The notes: generated from the letters alone by a model not told the origin. Shown: positions 44,684-55,095, counted from the stretch's first letter. The stretch is DNA of 64,000 nt from Adhaeribacter rhizoryzae (GCF_008629685.1 NZ_VWSF01000001.1:1-64000); one strand, 5' to 3'. Translations and numbers: made by a program.

Positions 44684-47167
44684 TTAATCTAGTTCTGGAG
44701 CATTGGTGTCGTCGGAGTCGTTGTCTTGGTTGCGGCGGTTACGGTCGCGGTTTTGCTGGCCCGGAGTGGAGCCGAAGCGGTATGAAAAGCCAATAAAAGC
44801 AATCCTCGATTGGCGTTTACGGTAGCTTTCGGAATTGAAGTTTTCGCCAGCTTGGCTAAAATTAAATTCCATGGTATTAAATATATCGTTCAGCCGGAAG
44901 CTAATGGTACCTTTTTTATTCAGCACATCTTTTTTCAGGGCCATCTCGGTGAAAAATATAGCCGACATGGTGCCTTGCGGCAATAATACCGGCGAACGGT
45001 AATTGGCGGCAACCTGTAAGTCCAGGCCTTTCCAGAAAGTAAGGTTAGAGTTTAGCCGAGCCGTCCAGCTAAAGTTGCGGTTATCTATATTGGTGCCTTC
45101 GTTGGTGCCATTTAAAATATTCCGGAAAGCCGAAGCCGTTCCGTTCAGTTTCCAGTTGCGGGTCAGATTTTTGGTGGCAATAAATTCCAGGCCAAATGCT
45201 TGCCGCGAAGCCAGGTTAATATCGGTGTTAAACGTGGTAACGCTATCAATAATTTGGCGGTAGCGCTGAATTACATCGGTAGTTTTGCGGTAAAACAAAG
45301 TGGTATTCAGGCCGGAGTTATTTTTGCCGTAGTGAATTTGGCTCAGTTCAAACGCATTCGAAAATTCGGGGCGCAAAGCCGGATTTCCGCCCCGCGGGTT
45401 CAAGGGGTCCGATACATCTACAAACGGGTTCAAATCCCACATGCCCGGCCGGTTAATGCGCCGGCTGTAACTTACCTGTAACTGGTTGTCTTTATTGATT
45501 TCCTGGGTAATAAATACACTCGGGAAAAAATTAAGATAACTGGTATCGGGGGCGGTAATATTCAAGGCTTTTTGCACGCCTTTGTTGCCGGTATATTCCA
45601 GGCGGCTACCCAATTGGTAACTGGTTTTATTAAATTTATTGCCGTAAGTCGCATACAAAGCGTGCACCTGCTGGTCGAAAATAAAGTTGTTCGAAATGCC
45701 CGGGTTATTTTCCCAAAGGCCGGTCAGGCTGTTTAATCCCTCAAATCGGTAATCGTCGTCGCGGGTACTAATAATGCTTTTGTAACCGGCGTCGAAGCGG
45801 CCATCTTCGCCAATGGGGTCGGAGTAATCTATTTGGGCGGTGAGTTGCGAGTTGGTTTCGTCGGTATTGCTTCTTTCCAGAACCGGGGTTCGGGTTTCGG
45901 CCGATACTAAGTAGCGTTGGGTGAAATTCTGGTTTTCGCCGCCGGTAGCCGTGCTGTAAATAAGATCAGCGGTGAGTTCACGGCCTTTTTTTGCGAAAGT
46001 TTTGCGGTAGCCCAGCGTATATTCCGAATTGTGGCTGCGGTCGTTCTCGATATTGTTCCGGCTATATTGCTCTTGCAGGCTTTGGATAGGACTAAACAAC
46101 CGGTTTATTACTTCTTCGTTTTCTTTGGAAAGGCGGTTGCGGTACTGCCACGAGGCACTCAGCGTTTGAGTATTAGTTAAGCTAAAATCGGTGCCTAGTT
46201 TAATTACATTGTTTGTAAAGTTGCGGGTTTCTTCTTCGTCCTGGTCCAGCAACGTGGTGCGGCCTTCAAAAGTGGTGTAGCGTTCCTGGTTGCCGTAGCC
46301 GTTGCGGTTATCTTTCCGGAAATCGTAGTTGCCAAAAATATTCCATTTGCGGTAACGGTAATTGCCACCCACCGAAGCATTGTAGCGGTTATTGGTACCC
46401 ACATTTACCGAAGCTAAGCCGTTAAAACCCTGGTTTTTTTCTTTCTTCAGAATAATATTAATAATGCCGCCTTCGCCTTCGGCATCGAATTTAGAAGAAG
46501 GGTTGGTAATGATTTCGACGCTTTCGATAGAACTGGCTGGAATTTGTTCGAGAATCTGGGCCTGGTTATCGGCGACCATGCCGGTGGGCCGGCCATCAAT
46601 TAAAATACGCAGGTTGCTGCTGCCCCGCATACTTATGCCACCATCGGCATCAACGGTAACCGAGGGTACGTTCTTCATCACGTCGGTGGCGGTGCCGGCA
46701 ATACTGGTTAAATCTTTGGCTACATTTACTACTTTGCGGTCCAGGCCGTAAGCTACGGTGGGGCGCTCGCCTTGCACTTGTACTTCCTGCAACCGAGCAC
46801 TACTGGCCGCAAACGTTATGGTACCCAGGCGCGCTTCCGGGTTTTCGGGCGTTAAAGCAATAACCGGCAGGCGTTTAGACTTGTAACCTACCAACGATAC
46901 TTTGGCAATAAACCGGCCATACGGCAAATTATCGACAAGGAAATTGCCCCGGTCATCGGTCATGGCGCCGCCAGCAATCTGGGAGGTATCGGCAATTGGC
47001 AGCATTATAATATTGGCGTAGCCTACGGGTTGGCGGCTGTTCTGATCTATTAAAGTTCCCCGTACTTTACCGCCACCTGCAACAGGATTTACCGGGTTTA
47101 ACTGTGCTGCTACCTGATTTGTGAGGAAGATGCTGAAAATCAAAGATAAATATAAAAACTTCTCCAT
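44684..47167 (-). CDS. TonB-type outer-membrane receptor (OMP_b-brl_3 family)
   Basis: This 827-residue protein has a signal peptide (to ~22). A carboxypeptidase-regulatory-like domain at ~33-120 (VRGTLIDQNSRQPVGYANI) is followed by a plug domain at ~130-240 (SIAGTATDVMKNVPSVTVDADGGISM and IESVEIITNPSSKFDAEGEGGIINI), then a large barrel to the end. The C-terminus is unusually rich in Arg, Asn and Asp. Members are outer-membrane barrels that probably import or export large ligands. It has its own promoter region and no SusD-like partner next to it, so the substrate cannot be guessed. Confidence 0.88.
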   Translation of the reverse strand: MEKFLYLSLIFSIFLTNQVAAQLNPVNPVAGGGKVRGTLIDQNSRQPVGYANIIMLPIADTSQIAGGAMTDDRGNFLVDNLPYGRFIAKVSLVGYKSKRLPVIALTPENPEARLGTITFAASSARLQEVQVQGERPTVAYGLDRKVVNVAKDLTSIAGTATDVMKNVPSVTVDADGGISMRGSSNLRILIDGRPTGMVADNQAQILEQIPASSIESVEIITNPSSKFDAEGEGGIINIILKKEKNQGFNGLASVNVGTNNRYNASVGGNYRYRKWNIFGNYDFRKDNRNGYGNQERYTTFEGRTTLLDQDEEETRNFTNNVIKLGTDFSLTNTQTLSASWQYRNRLSKENEEVINRLFSPIQSLQEQYSRNNIENDRSHNSEYTLGYRKTFAKKGRELTADLIYSTATGGENQNFTQRYLVSAETRTPVLERSNTDETNSQLTAQIDYSDPIGEDGRFDAGYKSIISTRDDDYRFEGLNSLTGLWENNPGISNNFIFDQQVHALYATYGNKFNKTSYQLGSRLEYTGNKGVQKALNITAPDTSYLNFFPSVFITQEINKDNQLQVSYSRRINRPGMWDLNPFVDVSDPLNPRGGNPALRPEFSNAFELSQIHYGKNNSGLNTTLFYRKTTDVIQRYRQIIDSVTTFNTDINLASRQAFGLEFIATKNLTRNWKLNGTASAFRNILNGTNEGTNIDNRNFSWTARLNSNLTFWKGLDLQVAANYRSPVLLPQGTMSAIFFTEMALKKDVLNKKGTISFRLNDIFNTMEFNFSQAGENFNSESYRKRQSRIAFIGFSYRFGSTPGQQNRDRNRRNQDNDSDDTNAPELD

Positions 47168-47433
47168 GCCGTTCGTCTAACGTTTGCCTATATAAAAACG
47201 ATTAACGAGGGGTATTGTTTAAATTTATATTTAATCTACCGCATTCATAAAGAAGCAGTTGTTAAAATAAAGTGCAAAAAGGCAGGCAATCCGGCTATAA
47301 TTTTACCTAAACTTTTGCCGGAATAAACCGCCTGGTGCTACGTGTAAAGTAATATTTTGCTAAGGACAGGGCTCCTTAAATTAATAAACTGTTTAAAAGA
47401 AAATATTGCCTTACAACGGAAACTTAACAGCGT

Positions 47434-48309
47434 TTATAATATTAATTTATCAATTTTGGCAATGGTTTCTTGGGGCAGTTCTTTTAAGGTGGTAATGTGC
47501 TTGGTACGGGTTTTCCAGAATTCTTTTGGCTCTTGGGCGTGGTCGTAAATTAACTGGCCGTGGTAAAAAGCTACTTCTTTATCAACTTCGCTGTGAATAA
47601 TTAATTTGGGTGTATTTTTTATATTTTTAATATCTCTTTCGGCTACGTACTCCTGGTTAAAATCTTGCGGCGATTCTTTAGCTTTTTGTTTCAGAAAACT
47701 AACCGGCGAATAATCAATGGCTATATTCTGGGCCGAACTGAAACTGCCCTCCAGCACCAGCGCATCAATTAAATTTTGGTTTTCGCTTACAATTTTAACG
47801 GCCATTTGCCCGCCCAACGACATGCCGTATACTAATTTTTTCAGAGAATCGGATTGGGTAAGGTTTATAAAATCTTTAAAAGCTACCTGGGTATCTTGCA
47901 TAACTCCTTTGTAGTTAGGGCTACCCACCGATTTACCGTAGCCCCGCCAATCTACTGTGTACACATTATAATTGCCCTTTATTAAAGTTTGAATAAGGTC
48001 CTGGTAGTAGGTAACATTTCCGCCTGCTCCGTGTACCAGAAAAATATTGGCTTTGGGCGTAGACGTAGCCGCTTTAAAAAAATAAGTTTGAATTTTAACG
48101 GAATCAGCTACCGGTAACGATTTTTCGGTGAAAGCTAAATGGCTCATATCCCGCATATCTTTTCTAGGAAAATAATACAGTTTAGACTCATCGTTATTAA
48201 CCATTGCTTTTATAGTGGGGTTGGTTTTATAAGTATAAAAGCCAAACCCAATAATTAATAAAAATATAATTAAGACGATAATCCCGACTATTTTAAAAAG
48301 CTTTTTCAT
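47434..48309 (-). CDS. Alpha/beta hydrolase
   Basis: This 291-residue protein has an N-terminal membrane anchor or signal (KIVGIIVLIIFLLIIGFGFY). The fold motifs are NIFLVHGAGGNVTYY near residue 90 (oxyanion loop HGAGG), YTVDWRGYGKS near 117, and VYGMSLGGQMA near 163 with the nucleophile Ser in GMSLG. IIHSEVDKEV near 239 supplies the Asp, and a His near 270 (TKHITTL) probably completes the triad. The likely reaction is ester or peptide-type hydrolysis on the periplasmic face. The substrate is unknown. It is a single gene. Confidence 0.85.
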   Translation of the reverse strand: MKKLFKIVGIIVLIIFLLIIGFGFYTYKTNPTIKAMVNNDESKLYYFPRKDMRDMSHLAFTEKSLPVADSVKIQTYFFKAATSTPKANIFLVHGAGGNVTYYQDLIQTLIKGNYNVYTVDWRGYGKSVGSPNYKGVMQDTQVAFKDFINLTQSDSLKKLVYGMSLGGQMAVKIVSENQNLIDALVLEGSFSSAQNIAIDYSPVSFLKQKAKESPQDFNQEYVAERDIKNIKNTPKLIIHSEVDKEVAFYHGQLIYDHAQEPKEFWKTRTKHITTLKELPQETIAKIDKLIL

Positions 48310-48450
48310 GTTGGGGTGTTTGCCGCAAAGCAGGTAAAAAAGTAAGTTTAGTGTTTAAGAAAGTAAATAATTTTCGAAGCTGGTAATTAATAATTTCTGT
48401 TAAGCATAAATTATACAAATGACTTTCTATCAGCCTTCGGAAGCCACTCC

Positions 48451-48507
48451 TGTCATTCAGCAGGAAACTATTTGGCAGTCTGCTACATAGGTTCCTCCTG
48501 AATGACA
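48451..48507 (-). repeat. Palindromic extragenic repeat, copy 3
   Basis: CATTCAGCAGGAAACTAT and ATAGGTTCCTCCTGAATG are the arms around TTGGCAGTCTGCTAC. CAAGCAATCCA stands just outside (48513-48523, read on the minus strand), as with the other copies. The remaining gap to 48616 is AT-rich without a gene. Confidence 0.75.
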
Positions 48508-48616
48508 AGAGTGGATTGCTTGAACTCTCATTTTGTTGGCTTTTGCGTAACAGCGGTTAATAAAAGAGTAAAATAATATTTCGGCCGATAATCTGAAAAC
48601 AAAATATAATTGTGGG

Positions 48617-49744
48617 TTACATAATTACTTTCCGGGTAATATTATTCAGGCTAAGCAGCCAGCTAACCAACAAAGAAATAACAAAAGAAATAATGGCAAT
48701 TAATATTATTTTAACAAAAGCCGGCAGGAAGGTAAGCGGGGAAACAAAGTCGTAACTTAAGTGCACAAATATATAATGGCATAAAAATATTCCGAAAGAC
48801 AGCGCGGCCATTTTGGATAACCAGGGCCTTGCTTTGGGGTTACTTTTCTGGATTACCATAAATATCGGTAAAGTCATTAAAATCACGTTTATGCCGTAGA
48901 AATACCAGATAATTTCGAGGCTAGCGTAGCTGCCAGGGAAATATTGCTGAATTAGGATAAAGCCCGCTGTGGTAACCGCGTACCCAACTAGGAACAACGG
49001 AATAGCCACAGCCAGGGTGCGGCGCCAAGACCAGTTTAGGGGATATTTAATCAGGTAAAAGGCTAGCACCAGGTAACCTAAAAAGCCGGCAAAATAATAA
49101 AACGTGCCAAAAGCATTCCAGAAGCTTACGCCCAATACGCCCCGGTTGCCGTAGTTGCCGGTGTAGCCAAAATGCGGCGCAACTATCTCCAGATAAGGTA
49201 CACCCATACTAATTATCCAGAAAAGCAGAAACCAATGCAAATCGCGTTTAGAAGCTTGTTTTAGCCACGCGCTAATGATGGGCATAAACAGGTAAAGGCC
49301 AATTAGCATATAAACGTACCAGAGGGCAGTTGTATCGTAATTAAAGTTAAACACAAACGTGTACATCTTTTGGATGGTCGTCTGCCAGGTATAATCGGCG
49401 GGTAACAAGTTGGAATTAATATTTTTTAGCCCCGAATTAACGTATAAGTAAAAAAGAATGGGCAGCATTAACGACCAGAAAACAAAAGGTAATATTAATT
49501 TTTTAAGCCGTTTGGCGTAAAAAGTGGTCATATCGGTAGTTACCGGCAACAGCAATACGCCCGAGATCATGACAAACAGCGGCACGCACGATCGTACTAA
49601 GCTACCCATGTAAGCGCCGGCCAGAAATTCGTCAGAATATTTATCTGTATGCCCTACAAACGGACCGCAGGCATGCGAAATAATTACCAGCAAACAGGCC
49701 AGCACCCGTAACACATCTACCCAAGGAAGGTGCTCTTTTTGCAT
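48617..49744 (-). CDS. Acyltransferase family 3 membrane protein
   Basis: This 375-residue protein has about ten hydrophobic helices and starts WVDVLRVLACLLVIISHACGP, with the catalytic-type His in ISHA, the hallmark of the acyltransferase-3 (OafA-like) family. FVMISGVLLLP follows near residue 58 and TLPIFMVIQKSNP near 294. These inner-membrane enzymes acylate surface sugars or peptides. The acceptor is unknown, since no polysaccharide genes are nearby. It is a single gene with its own promoter gap. Confidence 0.88.
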   Translation of the reverse strand: MQKEHLPWVDVLRVLACLLVIISHACGPFVGHTDKYSDEFLAGAYMGSLVRSCVPLFVMISGVLLLPVTTDMTTFYAKRLKKLILPFVFWSLMLPILFYLYVNSGLKNINSNLLPADYTWQTTIQKMYTFVFNFNYDTTALWYVYMLIGLYLFMPIISAWLKQASKRDLHWFLLFWIISMGVPYLEIVAPHFGYTGNYGNRGVLGVSFWNAFGTFYYFAGFLGYLVLAFYLIKYPLNWSWRRTLAVAIPLFLVGYAVTTAGFILIQQYFPGSYASLEIIWYFYGINVILMTLPIFMVIQKSNPKARPWLSKMAALSFGIFLCHYIFVHLSYDFVSPLTFLPAFVKIILIAIISFVISLLVSWLLSLNNITRKVIM

Positions 49745-49892
49745 TCTATTAATTTAAGTTACCCGAAATTAGAAAGATTAATATGGCTCGCAAATGCCGC
49801 CGAAACTAACTTCCGGCCCGAAATATTATTAGGAATATTATTAGAAGGCCCGAAAATTTCAACTCGAATAATTTTCGGAAAGAATGGTTAAA

Positions 49893-49932
49893 ACAAAAGG
49901 CGTTACCTGTTTTAAATAGGTAACGCCTTGTT
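49893..49932 (-). terminator. Intrinsic terminator after the receptor gene at 49953
   Basis: On the minus strand AAGGCGTTACCT pairs with AGGTAACGCCTT around ATTTAAAAC, and TTTGTTTT follows. It is 12 bp, perfectly matched. Confidence 0.85.
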
Positions 49933-49952
49933 TGTTGAATATTTAGGATTGC

Positions 49953-52697
49953 TTAATCACGTTGTGGTTGGCCTTCAAAATCTTTTTGGCTGGTACCTAC
50001 TCCAAAGTAGCGAATGTTGTAGGTAAAGCTAAGCATGAAGTAGCGTTGCAGCACGTTGGTTTGCACATCTTCTACGTAGGCATCCGAAATATTGCGCCAA
50101 ATGCTGTTGTTTTGTTTGAGTAAATCGTACACGTTCAGGTTTATTTCGCCGCGCTGGTTCCGGAATATTTTTTTACCTACACTCATGTTCCAGAGCAGGA
50201 AATTATTGCTTAAATCCGAAAGACCGGAGTAGGCCTGGTGGTGCAAATCGGTGCGGTACACAAAACCTTTCCAGAAAATCCAGTTATAACGCAGGCGGGT
50301 AGTCTGGCTAAAGTAGTTGTTGTTCAGGGCCGGCCGCAGGGTATTTTTTACAATATTGTAGTTAGCCCGCGTAGAAATATTAAAATCTATTCTTTCGGAA
50401 ATATTGCTGCTCAACGATAACCCTAATCGGAAACTGCTGGAGTTAGCCACGTTTATTTCGTTGTTTATTAAGCCGGGCCGACTGGTATGGCCGAAGCCGC
50501 CGCCCAAATTAATGTTAGAAGAAATAAAATTAACCGGCTGGCCGTAGCTAAAATAAGAGCGCACATCCCAGTAGCCATTCAGGTTTACCGGCCGGATGAG
50601 CTGGGCACCGCGGCCCAAGGTTACTTCTTCGTTTATTTGCAGCGGCTCCTGGGCTATTAAGGTACTGTTGGTTATATAATTTTTAATGAACGTTCCCCAA
50701 ACTGATGAATAGAATGTGCGGTTAGTATTAGGGTTATGCGAGCGGTATTGTAACCGGGTCCAGTTCTGGTAAGATTGGTTCAGGTTGGTATTACCCACGC
50801 GTACTTGCAACGGATTTGAATAATCAATAACGTCTTGTAACTGCCCCACCGAAGGCGCAATGGTAGAAGCCCGGTAATTAAATTCCAGGTTGTTCGCTTC
50901 CGAAAATTTATATTCGAAGCGGGCCGAAGGCAGTACGCTTTGGAAACTGCGGTTTAAATTGGCGGACATGGGAAATTCCTGTTTGTTTTTTAAAGTAGCT
51001 TCCTGGAAAGATGCTTCTACCTGAAATTTTAACTTCTCGGTATTATACCGGTAACCGGCTTCGGCTTCCTGGGTAATGTAGTTGTTGGTAAAGGTGTTGC
51101 TCAACGGAATATTCAGGCCGGAGTAATCATTGTTCGATTCGAGGTAATCGTAAGTGCGTTTATCTGAATCGTTTACGCGGTTGCCTACTTCGTATTCCAG
51201 TTCCAGTTGGCCGTTTTTGCCCAAAGGTTCGGTAAACGATACTTCGCCTTCCCAGTCAAAGCCTTTGCGGTCCAGGTTGGTGTATTGGTTTAATATTTCG
51301 GTACTATCGCGGAGGCGGCTGTAAAAAATATTCTCGGCCAGCCGGTAGCTGTCGGCATTATCCATGTGGTAGCCGGTACGCAAATTAAACGTAATGCTGC
51401 GGCCGGGTTTCAGGAAACGGTGGCTGTACAAAAAGTTATTGTTAATGTCGGAGTTTACATTATCGCCGTGGGCGTTATTCGTCGATTGGTTCAGCGGGTT
51501 AAAATCGTTTTGCGTGCGGCCCAGAAAATAAGAGTTGTTGTTGAAGTTCTGTAAATAAATGCTGGGCCGGAAACGAATGCGGTTCCGCTCATTAATATTA
51601 TAATCTATGCGCATCCGTAAGGTGTGGTTGGCATCGTTGTTTGTATTCCGGTTTTCTTCGGTGTAAACCTGCCCCGAATCGGTGGGCAGTACAAAATCGC
51701 GGAAACGTTGCTGGGTGGTAACACTGCGGCGGTTGTTGTAAAAATAACTACCCGATACTTCCAGTTTTTCGCCAAAGGTTTCGCTGTAGTTTAACCCAAA
51801 ACCATTGGTGTTAATAATGCCGTTCTGCGGCCGTTCGCCGCCGCCATTATTTGGGTCGGCGGTAAAGTTTAAAGTGTTTATGTTGTTGCTGAGGCCGGTT
51901 ACGGTAATGCGGCGTTCATCGCTGAAAAAGTTTACGCTGGCGCCTGCCTGGTAGCGGTTATCGGAGCCATAACCCACGGAGGTACGGCCAAACCGGCCTA
52001 TTTTGCGACTGGGCTTGGTAATAATATTAATGGTTTTTATTCTTTCGCCATCGTCGAAACCACTTAATTCGGCTTTATCGCTTTTTTTATCGAATACCTG
52101 AATATTGGCAATAACGCTGGCGGGTAAGTTTTGCAGGGCGGTACTCACATCGGTACCAAAAAACGGTTTGCCGTCAATTAATATTTGCTGCACATTTTCG
52201 CCCTGGGCCTGAAGGGCACCGTCTTGTACGGTAATACCGGGCATTTTTTGGACTAAGTCCTGGGCGCTGGCATCTGGCGCGGTTTTAAACGCTTCGGCAT
52301 TAAACTGGGTGGTATCGCCTTTTTGCTCGCCGGGCGGTATTTTGCCAATTATCTGCACTTCGCCCAAATTGGTTGCTTCTTCAATTAAAGCCAGGGTACC
52401 TACGTTTACGGCGGCGTTTTCTATTTCAATGGGTTTCCGAAACGTGCTATATCCTAAATATTGCACTTTAAGCGTGTACTTACCCGGTGCCACTTTTTCA
52501 ATCCGGAATTTACCTTCTACGTCGGTGGTGCTGCCGGTTATGGTAACATCATCTACGCGGTTGGTAATTACTACGGTAGCCCCAATCAGAGGGGTTTTAT
52601 CGGCGACACCTTGTACCGTGCCCGTTACATCATAGCCCTGGGCATAAGCGCCCAGCATATTTAAACAGCAAAAGCAAAAGAGTAAAACGTTTTTCAT
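49953..52697 (-). CDS. TonB-type outer-membrane receptor, operon with a two-component system
   Basis: This 914-residue protein has a signal peptide (to ~20), a carboxypeptidase-regulatory-like domain at ~22-105 (YDVTGTVQGVADKTPLIGATV), and a plug domain at ~115-230 (APDASAQDLVQKMPGITVQDG and VQQILIDGKPFFGTD). A barrel of the OMP_b-brl_3 type follows to the end. It lies 105 bp downstream of the histidine kinase gene on the same strand, so it may be the target or the co-transcribed sensor partner of that system. The ligand is unknown. It has a strong terminator of its own. Confidence 0.88.
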   Translation of the reverse strand: MKNVLLFCFCCLNMLGAYAQGYDVTGTVQGVADKTPLIGATVVITNRVDDVTITGSTTDVEGKFRIEKVAPGKYTLKVQYLGYSTFRKPIEIENAAVNVGTLALIEEATNLGEVQIIGKIPPGEQKGDTTQFNAEAFKTAPDASAQDLVQKMPGITVQDGALQAQGENVQQILIDGKPFFGTDVSTALQNLPASVIANIQVFDKKSDKAELSGFDDGERIKTINIITKPSRKIGRFGRTSVGYGSDNRYQAGASVNFFSDERRITVTGLSNNINTLNFTADPNNGGGERPQNGIINTNGFGLNYSETFGEKLEVSGSYFYNNRRSVTTQQRFRDFVLPTDSGQVYTEENRNTNNDANHTLRMRIDYNINERNRIRFRPSIYLQNFNNNSYFLGRTQNDFNPLNQSTNNAHGDNVNSDINNNFLYSHRFLKPGRSITFNLRTGYHMDNADSYRLAENIFYSRLRDSTEILNQYTNLDRKGFDWEGEVSFTEPLGKNGQLELEYEVGNRVNDSDKRTYDYLESNNDYSGLNIPLSNTFTNNYITQEAEAGYRYNTEKLKFQVEASFQEATLKNKQEFPMSANLNRSFQSVLPSARFEYKFSEANNLEFNYRASTIAPSVGQLQDVIDYSNPLQVRVGNTNLNQSYQNWTRLQYRSHNPNTNRTFYSSVWGTFIKNYITNSTLIAQEPLQINEEVTLGRGAQLIRPVNLNGYWDVRSYFSYGQPVNFISSNINLGGGFGHTSRPGLINNEINVANSSSFRLGLSLSSNISERIDFNISTRANYNIVKNTLRPALNNNYFSQTTRLRYNWIFWKGFVYRTDLHHQAYSGLSDLSNNFLLWNMSVGKKIFRNQRGEINLNVYDLLKQNNSIWRNISDAYVEDVQTNVLQRYFMLSFTYNIRYFGVGTSQKDFEGQPQRD

Positions 52698-52802
52698 TAT
52701 AATTTAAGCGACAAAATATTCCAAACTAATCTTTACGGCAGCAGCCCATTTTAAGCCTAGTTTGGGAAATATACTTTACAATTCTGTCGTAAATCTGAAG
52801 TA

Positions 52803-54065
52803 TCAGAAAGTCAGGTCGAAAAAATGGCGTTCGTTTTGGTAGTGGTGGGTAATGCTGAGGCCGTTTATATCGCAGATTCTTTTAACAATAGCCAAGCCTA
52901 AACCCAGGGATTGCGGCTTATCGGGGTTTTTGCGGAAACGGTCAAAAATCTGGTGCGACTCGAACGTAAGCGGCGTACCGGTGTTGCTAATACTTAATTT
53001 ATGCGGTATTAGCGTAAGACTGATTTCGCCTTTTTTAAAGTTATGGGTAAGGGCATTTTTGAGCAGGTTGCTGAGCAAAACATCTAATAAATACGGATCG
53101 ATAAACAAGGTGGCTTGCTCGTCTAAATCGGTTATTATTTTTACATTTTTCAGTTCGGCCAGTTCTTTAAAATTAAATAAAATATTCTGAATAAAAGCTT
53201 TTAGGTTAATGTGCTCTTTGTTCTGAAACTCCTGGTTATTAATGCGGCTCATGAGCGCCAGCGTTTTACTGAGTTTAGATAACCGGGTGGTAGACTGGTA
53301 AATGGCATTGAGCGCCTGGTATTCTTTTTCCGGAATATTACCTGATTTTAGCAGCATTTCGAGTTTGGCCCGCATAACGGCCAGCGGTGTTTGTACTTCG
53401 TGCGAAATATTATCGGTAAACTCTTTTATGTTGCGGTAATCGTATTCAATGCGGGTTACCATCTGGTCTATTAAGTGGTTTAACTCCTGAAATTCTTGCG
53501 TGCTGGTAGGCTGCAAGGCAATAGCCTGGTTTTTATTAACGGAATAATGCCGGATTTGCTCCAGTGTATGCCGGAACGGTAGCCACAAAAAATGCGACGA
53601 TAAATAATTGAGCAGCAACAACACCACCATTAAGGCCAGAAACAAGTACACCGCCGCCTGAATAATAAATTTTTGCAGCAGTACGTAATCCTGCATGGCT
53701 ATAAATATAGAAATGCGGTATACTTTGCCCCGAATGGCTTTGTCAAAAGTGCGCACCCGGAATAATTCGGTGCGGCCCGACATGTCATTAAACAGTTCTA
53801 CATCTCTGTCGAAGCCCGCAATAACCGGGGCTTTCACGTTAGGTAACCGTTCTACTTTAAGCGTGTTGTAAGAATTTATTAGGTCCAGATCGGGTTTGGG
53901 CTCCGATAACAAAGTAAGTACGCGGTGCTCGCGGTACCGGAAGTTTTGCTTTACCTGTTCCTGGATAAAATTATTGGCGGTGGTATATAAAATATAACCG
54001 CTACCCGAAATTACCAGCGCAATAATAAGCAAGTACAGCAGGGTAGTTTTGGTTATCAGCTTCAT
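52803..54065 (-). CDS. Sensor histidine kinase
   Basis: This 420-residue protein has two membrane helices (about 5-28 and 136-153) framing a ~105 residue periplasmic domain. A HAMP-like linker follows, then the H box FTDNISHEVQTPLAVMRAKLE with His222, and a HATPase domain with NLLKNALTH (N box) near residue 340 and LGLGLAIVKRI (G2 box) near 390. It autophosphorylates His222 and passes the phosphate to the regulator encoded 6 bp upstream. The periplasmic domain is unlike well-known sensors I can name. It is transcribed with the regulator and probably with the receptor. Confidence 0.92.
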   Translation of the reverse strand: MKLITKTTLLYLLIIALVISGSGYILYTTANNFIQEQVKQNFRYREHRVLTLLSEPKPDLDLINSYNTLKVERLPNVKAPVIAGFDRDVELFNDMSGRTELFRVRTFDKAIRGKVYRISIFIAMQDYVLLQKFIIQAAVYLFLALMVVLLLLNYLSSHFLWLPFRHTLEQIRHYSVNKNQAIALQPTSTQEFQELNHLIDQMVTRIEYDYRNIKEFTDNISHEVQTPLAVMRAKLEMLLKSGNIPEKEYQALNAIYQSTTRLSKLSKTLALMSRINNQEFQNKEHINLKAFIQNILFNFKELAELKNVKIITDLDEQATLFIDPYLLDVLLSNLLKNALTHNFKKGEISLTLIPHKLSISNTGTPLTFESHQIFDRFRKNPDKPQSLGLGLAIVKRICDINGLSITHHYQNERHFFDLTF

Positions 54066-54071
54066 TTTGTG

Positions 54072-54749
54072 CTACGCCGAAATAAATTTATAGCCCATGC
54101 CGTACACCGATTTAATATTATTGCGGCTGCCTTTGGTTAAAACTTTTTTGCGCAAATTTTTAATGTGGGTATAAATAAAATCAAAAGAATCGGCCATATC
54201 AATATTATCGCCCCACAGGTGCTCCGCAATAGATTCTTTGTTTAAAATGCGGTTGCGGTTGCTAATAAAATAAAGCAGCAGTTCGTATTCTTTGCGGGTT
54301 AAGGTAATTTCTTCGTTTTTTACAAATACCTGGTTGGTGGTGGTATTTACCCGAATATCGTCTAAAACAATTTCGTTGCTGCCGTTAAAGCGTTTGCGCC
54401 GCATTAAAGATTGTACCCGGGCATTCAGTTCGGCCAAATGAAAAGGCTTCGTTAAATAATCGTCGGCACCCAAATGCAAACCTTCCAGTTTATCGTCGAG
54501 CGCATTTTTCGCCGAAACAATTAACACGCCAGCCTCGGAGCGGTTTTGTTTTAAATTTTTTAAGAGTTCCAGGCCGCTGCCATCGGGTAAGGTAATATCC
54601 AGCACGATAATATCGTACTGGTAAATGGCAATTTTTTCGTCGGCTGTTCGGTAATCGGGCGCTGCTTCACAAATGTAACCTTCCTGCCGCAAGTAATTCA
54701 CCACGGTCTCCGACAAGTCAGCATTATCCTCCACCAATAATATTTTCAT
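54072..54749 (-). CDS. OmpR-family response regulator
   Basis: This 225-residue protein has a receiver domain (1-115) with the acidic pair ED at 7-8, phospho-acceptor Asp51 in IIVLDITLPDGSG, and Lys101 in LTKPFHL. A winged-helix DNA-binding domain (~130-223) contains LTRKEYELLLYFISNRNRIL and THIKNLRKKVL. It is first in the operon with the kinase and the receptor, so it likely controls its own operon. Confidence 0.94.
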   Translation of the reverse strand: MKILLVEDNADLSETVVNYLRQEGYICEAAPDYRTADEKIAIYQYDIIVLDITLPDGSGLELLKNLKQNRSEAGVLIVSAKNALDDKLEGLHLGADDYLTKPFHLAELNARVQSLMRRKRFNGSNEIVLDDIRVNTTTNQVFVKNEEITLTRKEYELLLYFISNRNRILNKESIAEHLWGDNIDMADSFDFIYTHIKNLRKKVLTKGSRNNIKSVYGMGYKFISA

Positions 54750-55095
54750 ATCTCTCCAAATAAAAACTAAAGATACAACGGGAATCTGAAGTAAAATTGA
54801 AGCGCCGACTGGTTGTTTAGCCGGTCATAAAATTAAACGGTTTAAGTGGTGCTGGCAAAATATTCTTCTGGTAATGGTTAATTGGTTAAAACCAATATTA
54901 TAATTAAATGGGCGCAGGTGGTGATTGGGTGGTATGAGAAAAGTGGTAAGGCGTACCGGTAATTTTACCTTGTGGAGGTAGGTAAATAATTCCAAACTGT
55001 ACCTTTTGAATTCTCATTTCGGATTTCTATCACTTTTTTCAGGGGACTCATCACACTTATTCTCTACTAGAAGAAAATCATAATAGGTTTGTCAC
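54750..55095. other. Divergent gap, no gene seen
   Basis: AT-rich, with the promoter of the response-regulator operon expected near 54750-54850. No repeat or strong hairpin was recognised. Confidence 0.45.

Noticed and set aside
44684-47167. Several plus-strand frames opposite the TonB-type receptor
   Set aside because: They are shadows of a strongly supported receptor gene and contain no recognisable domain.
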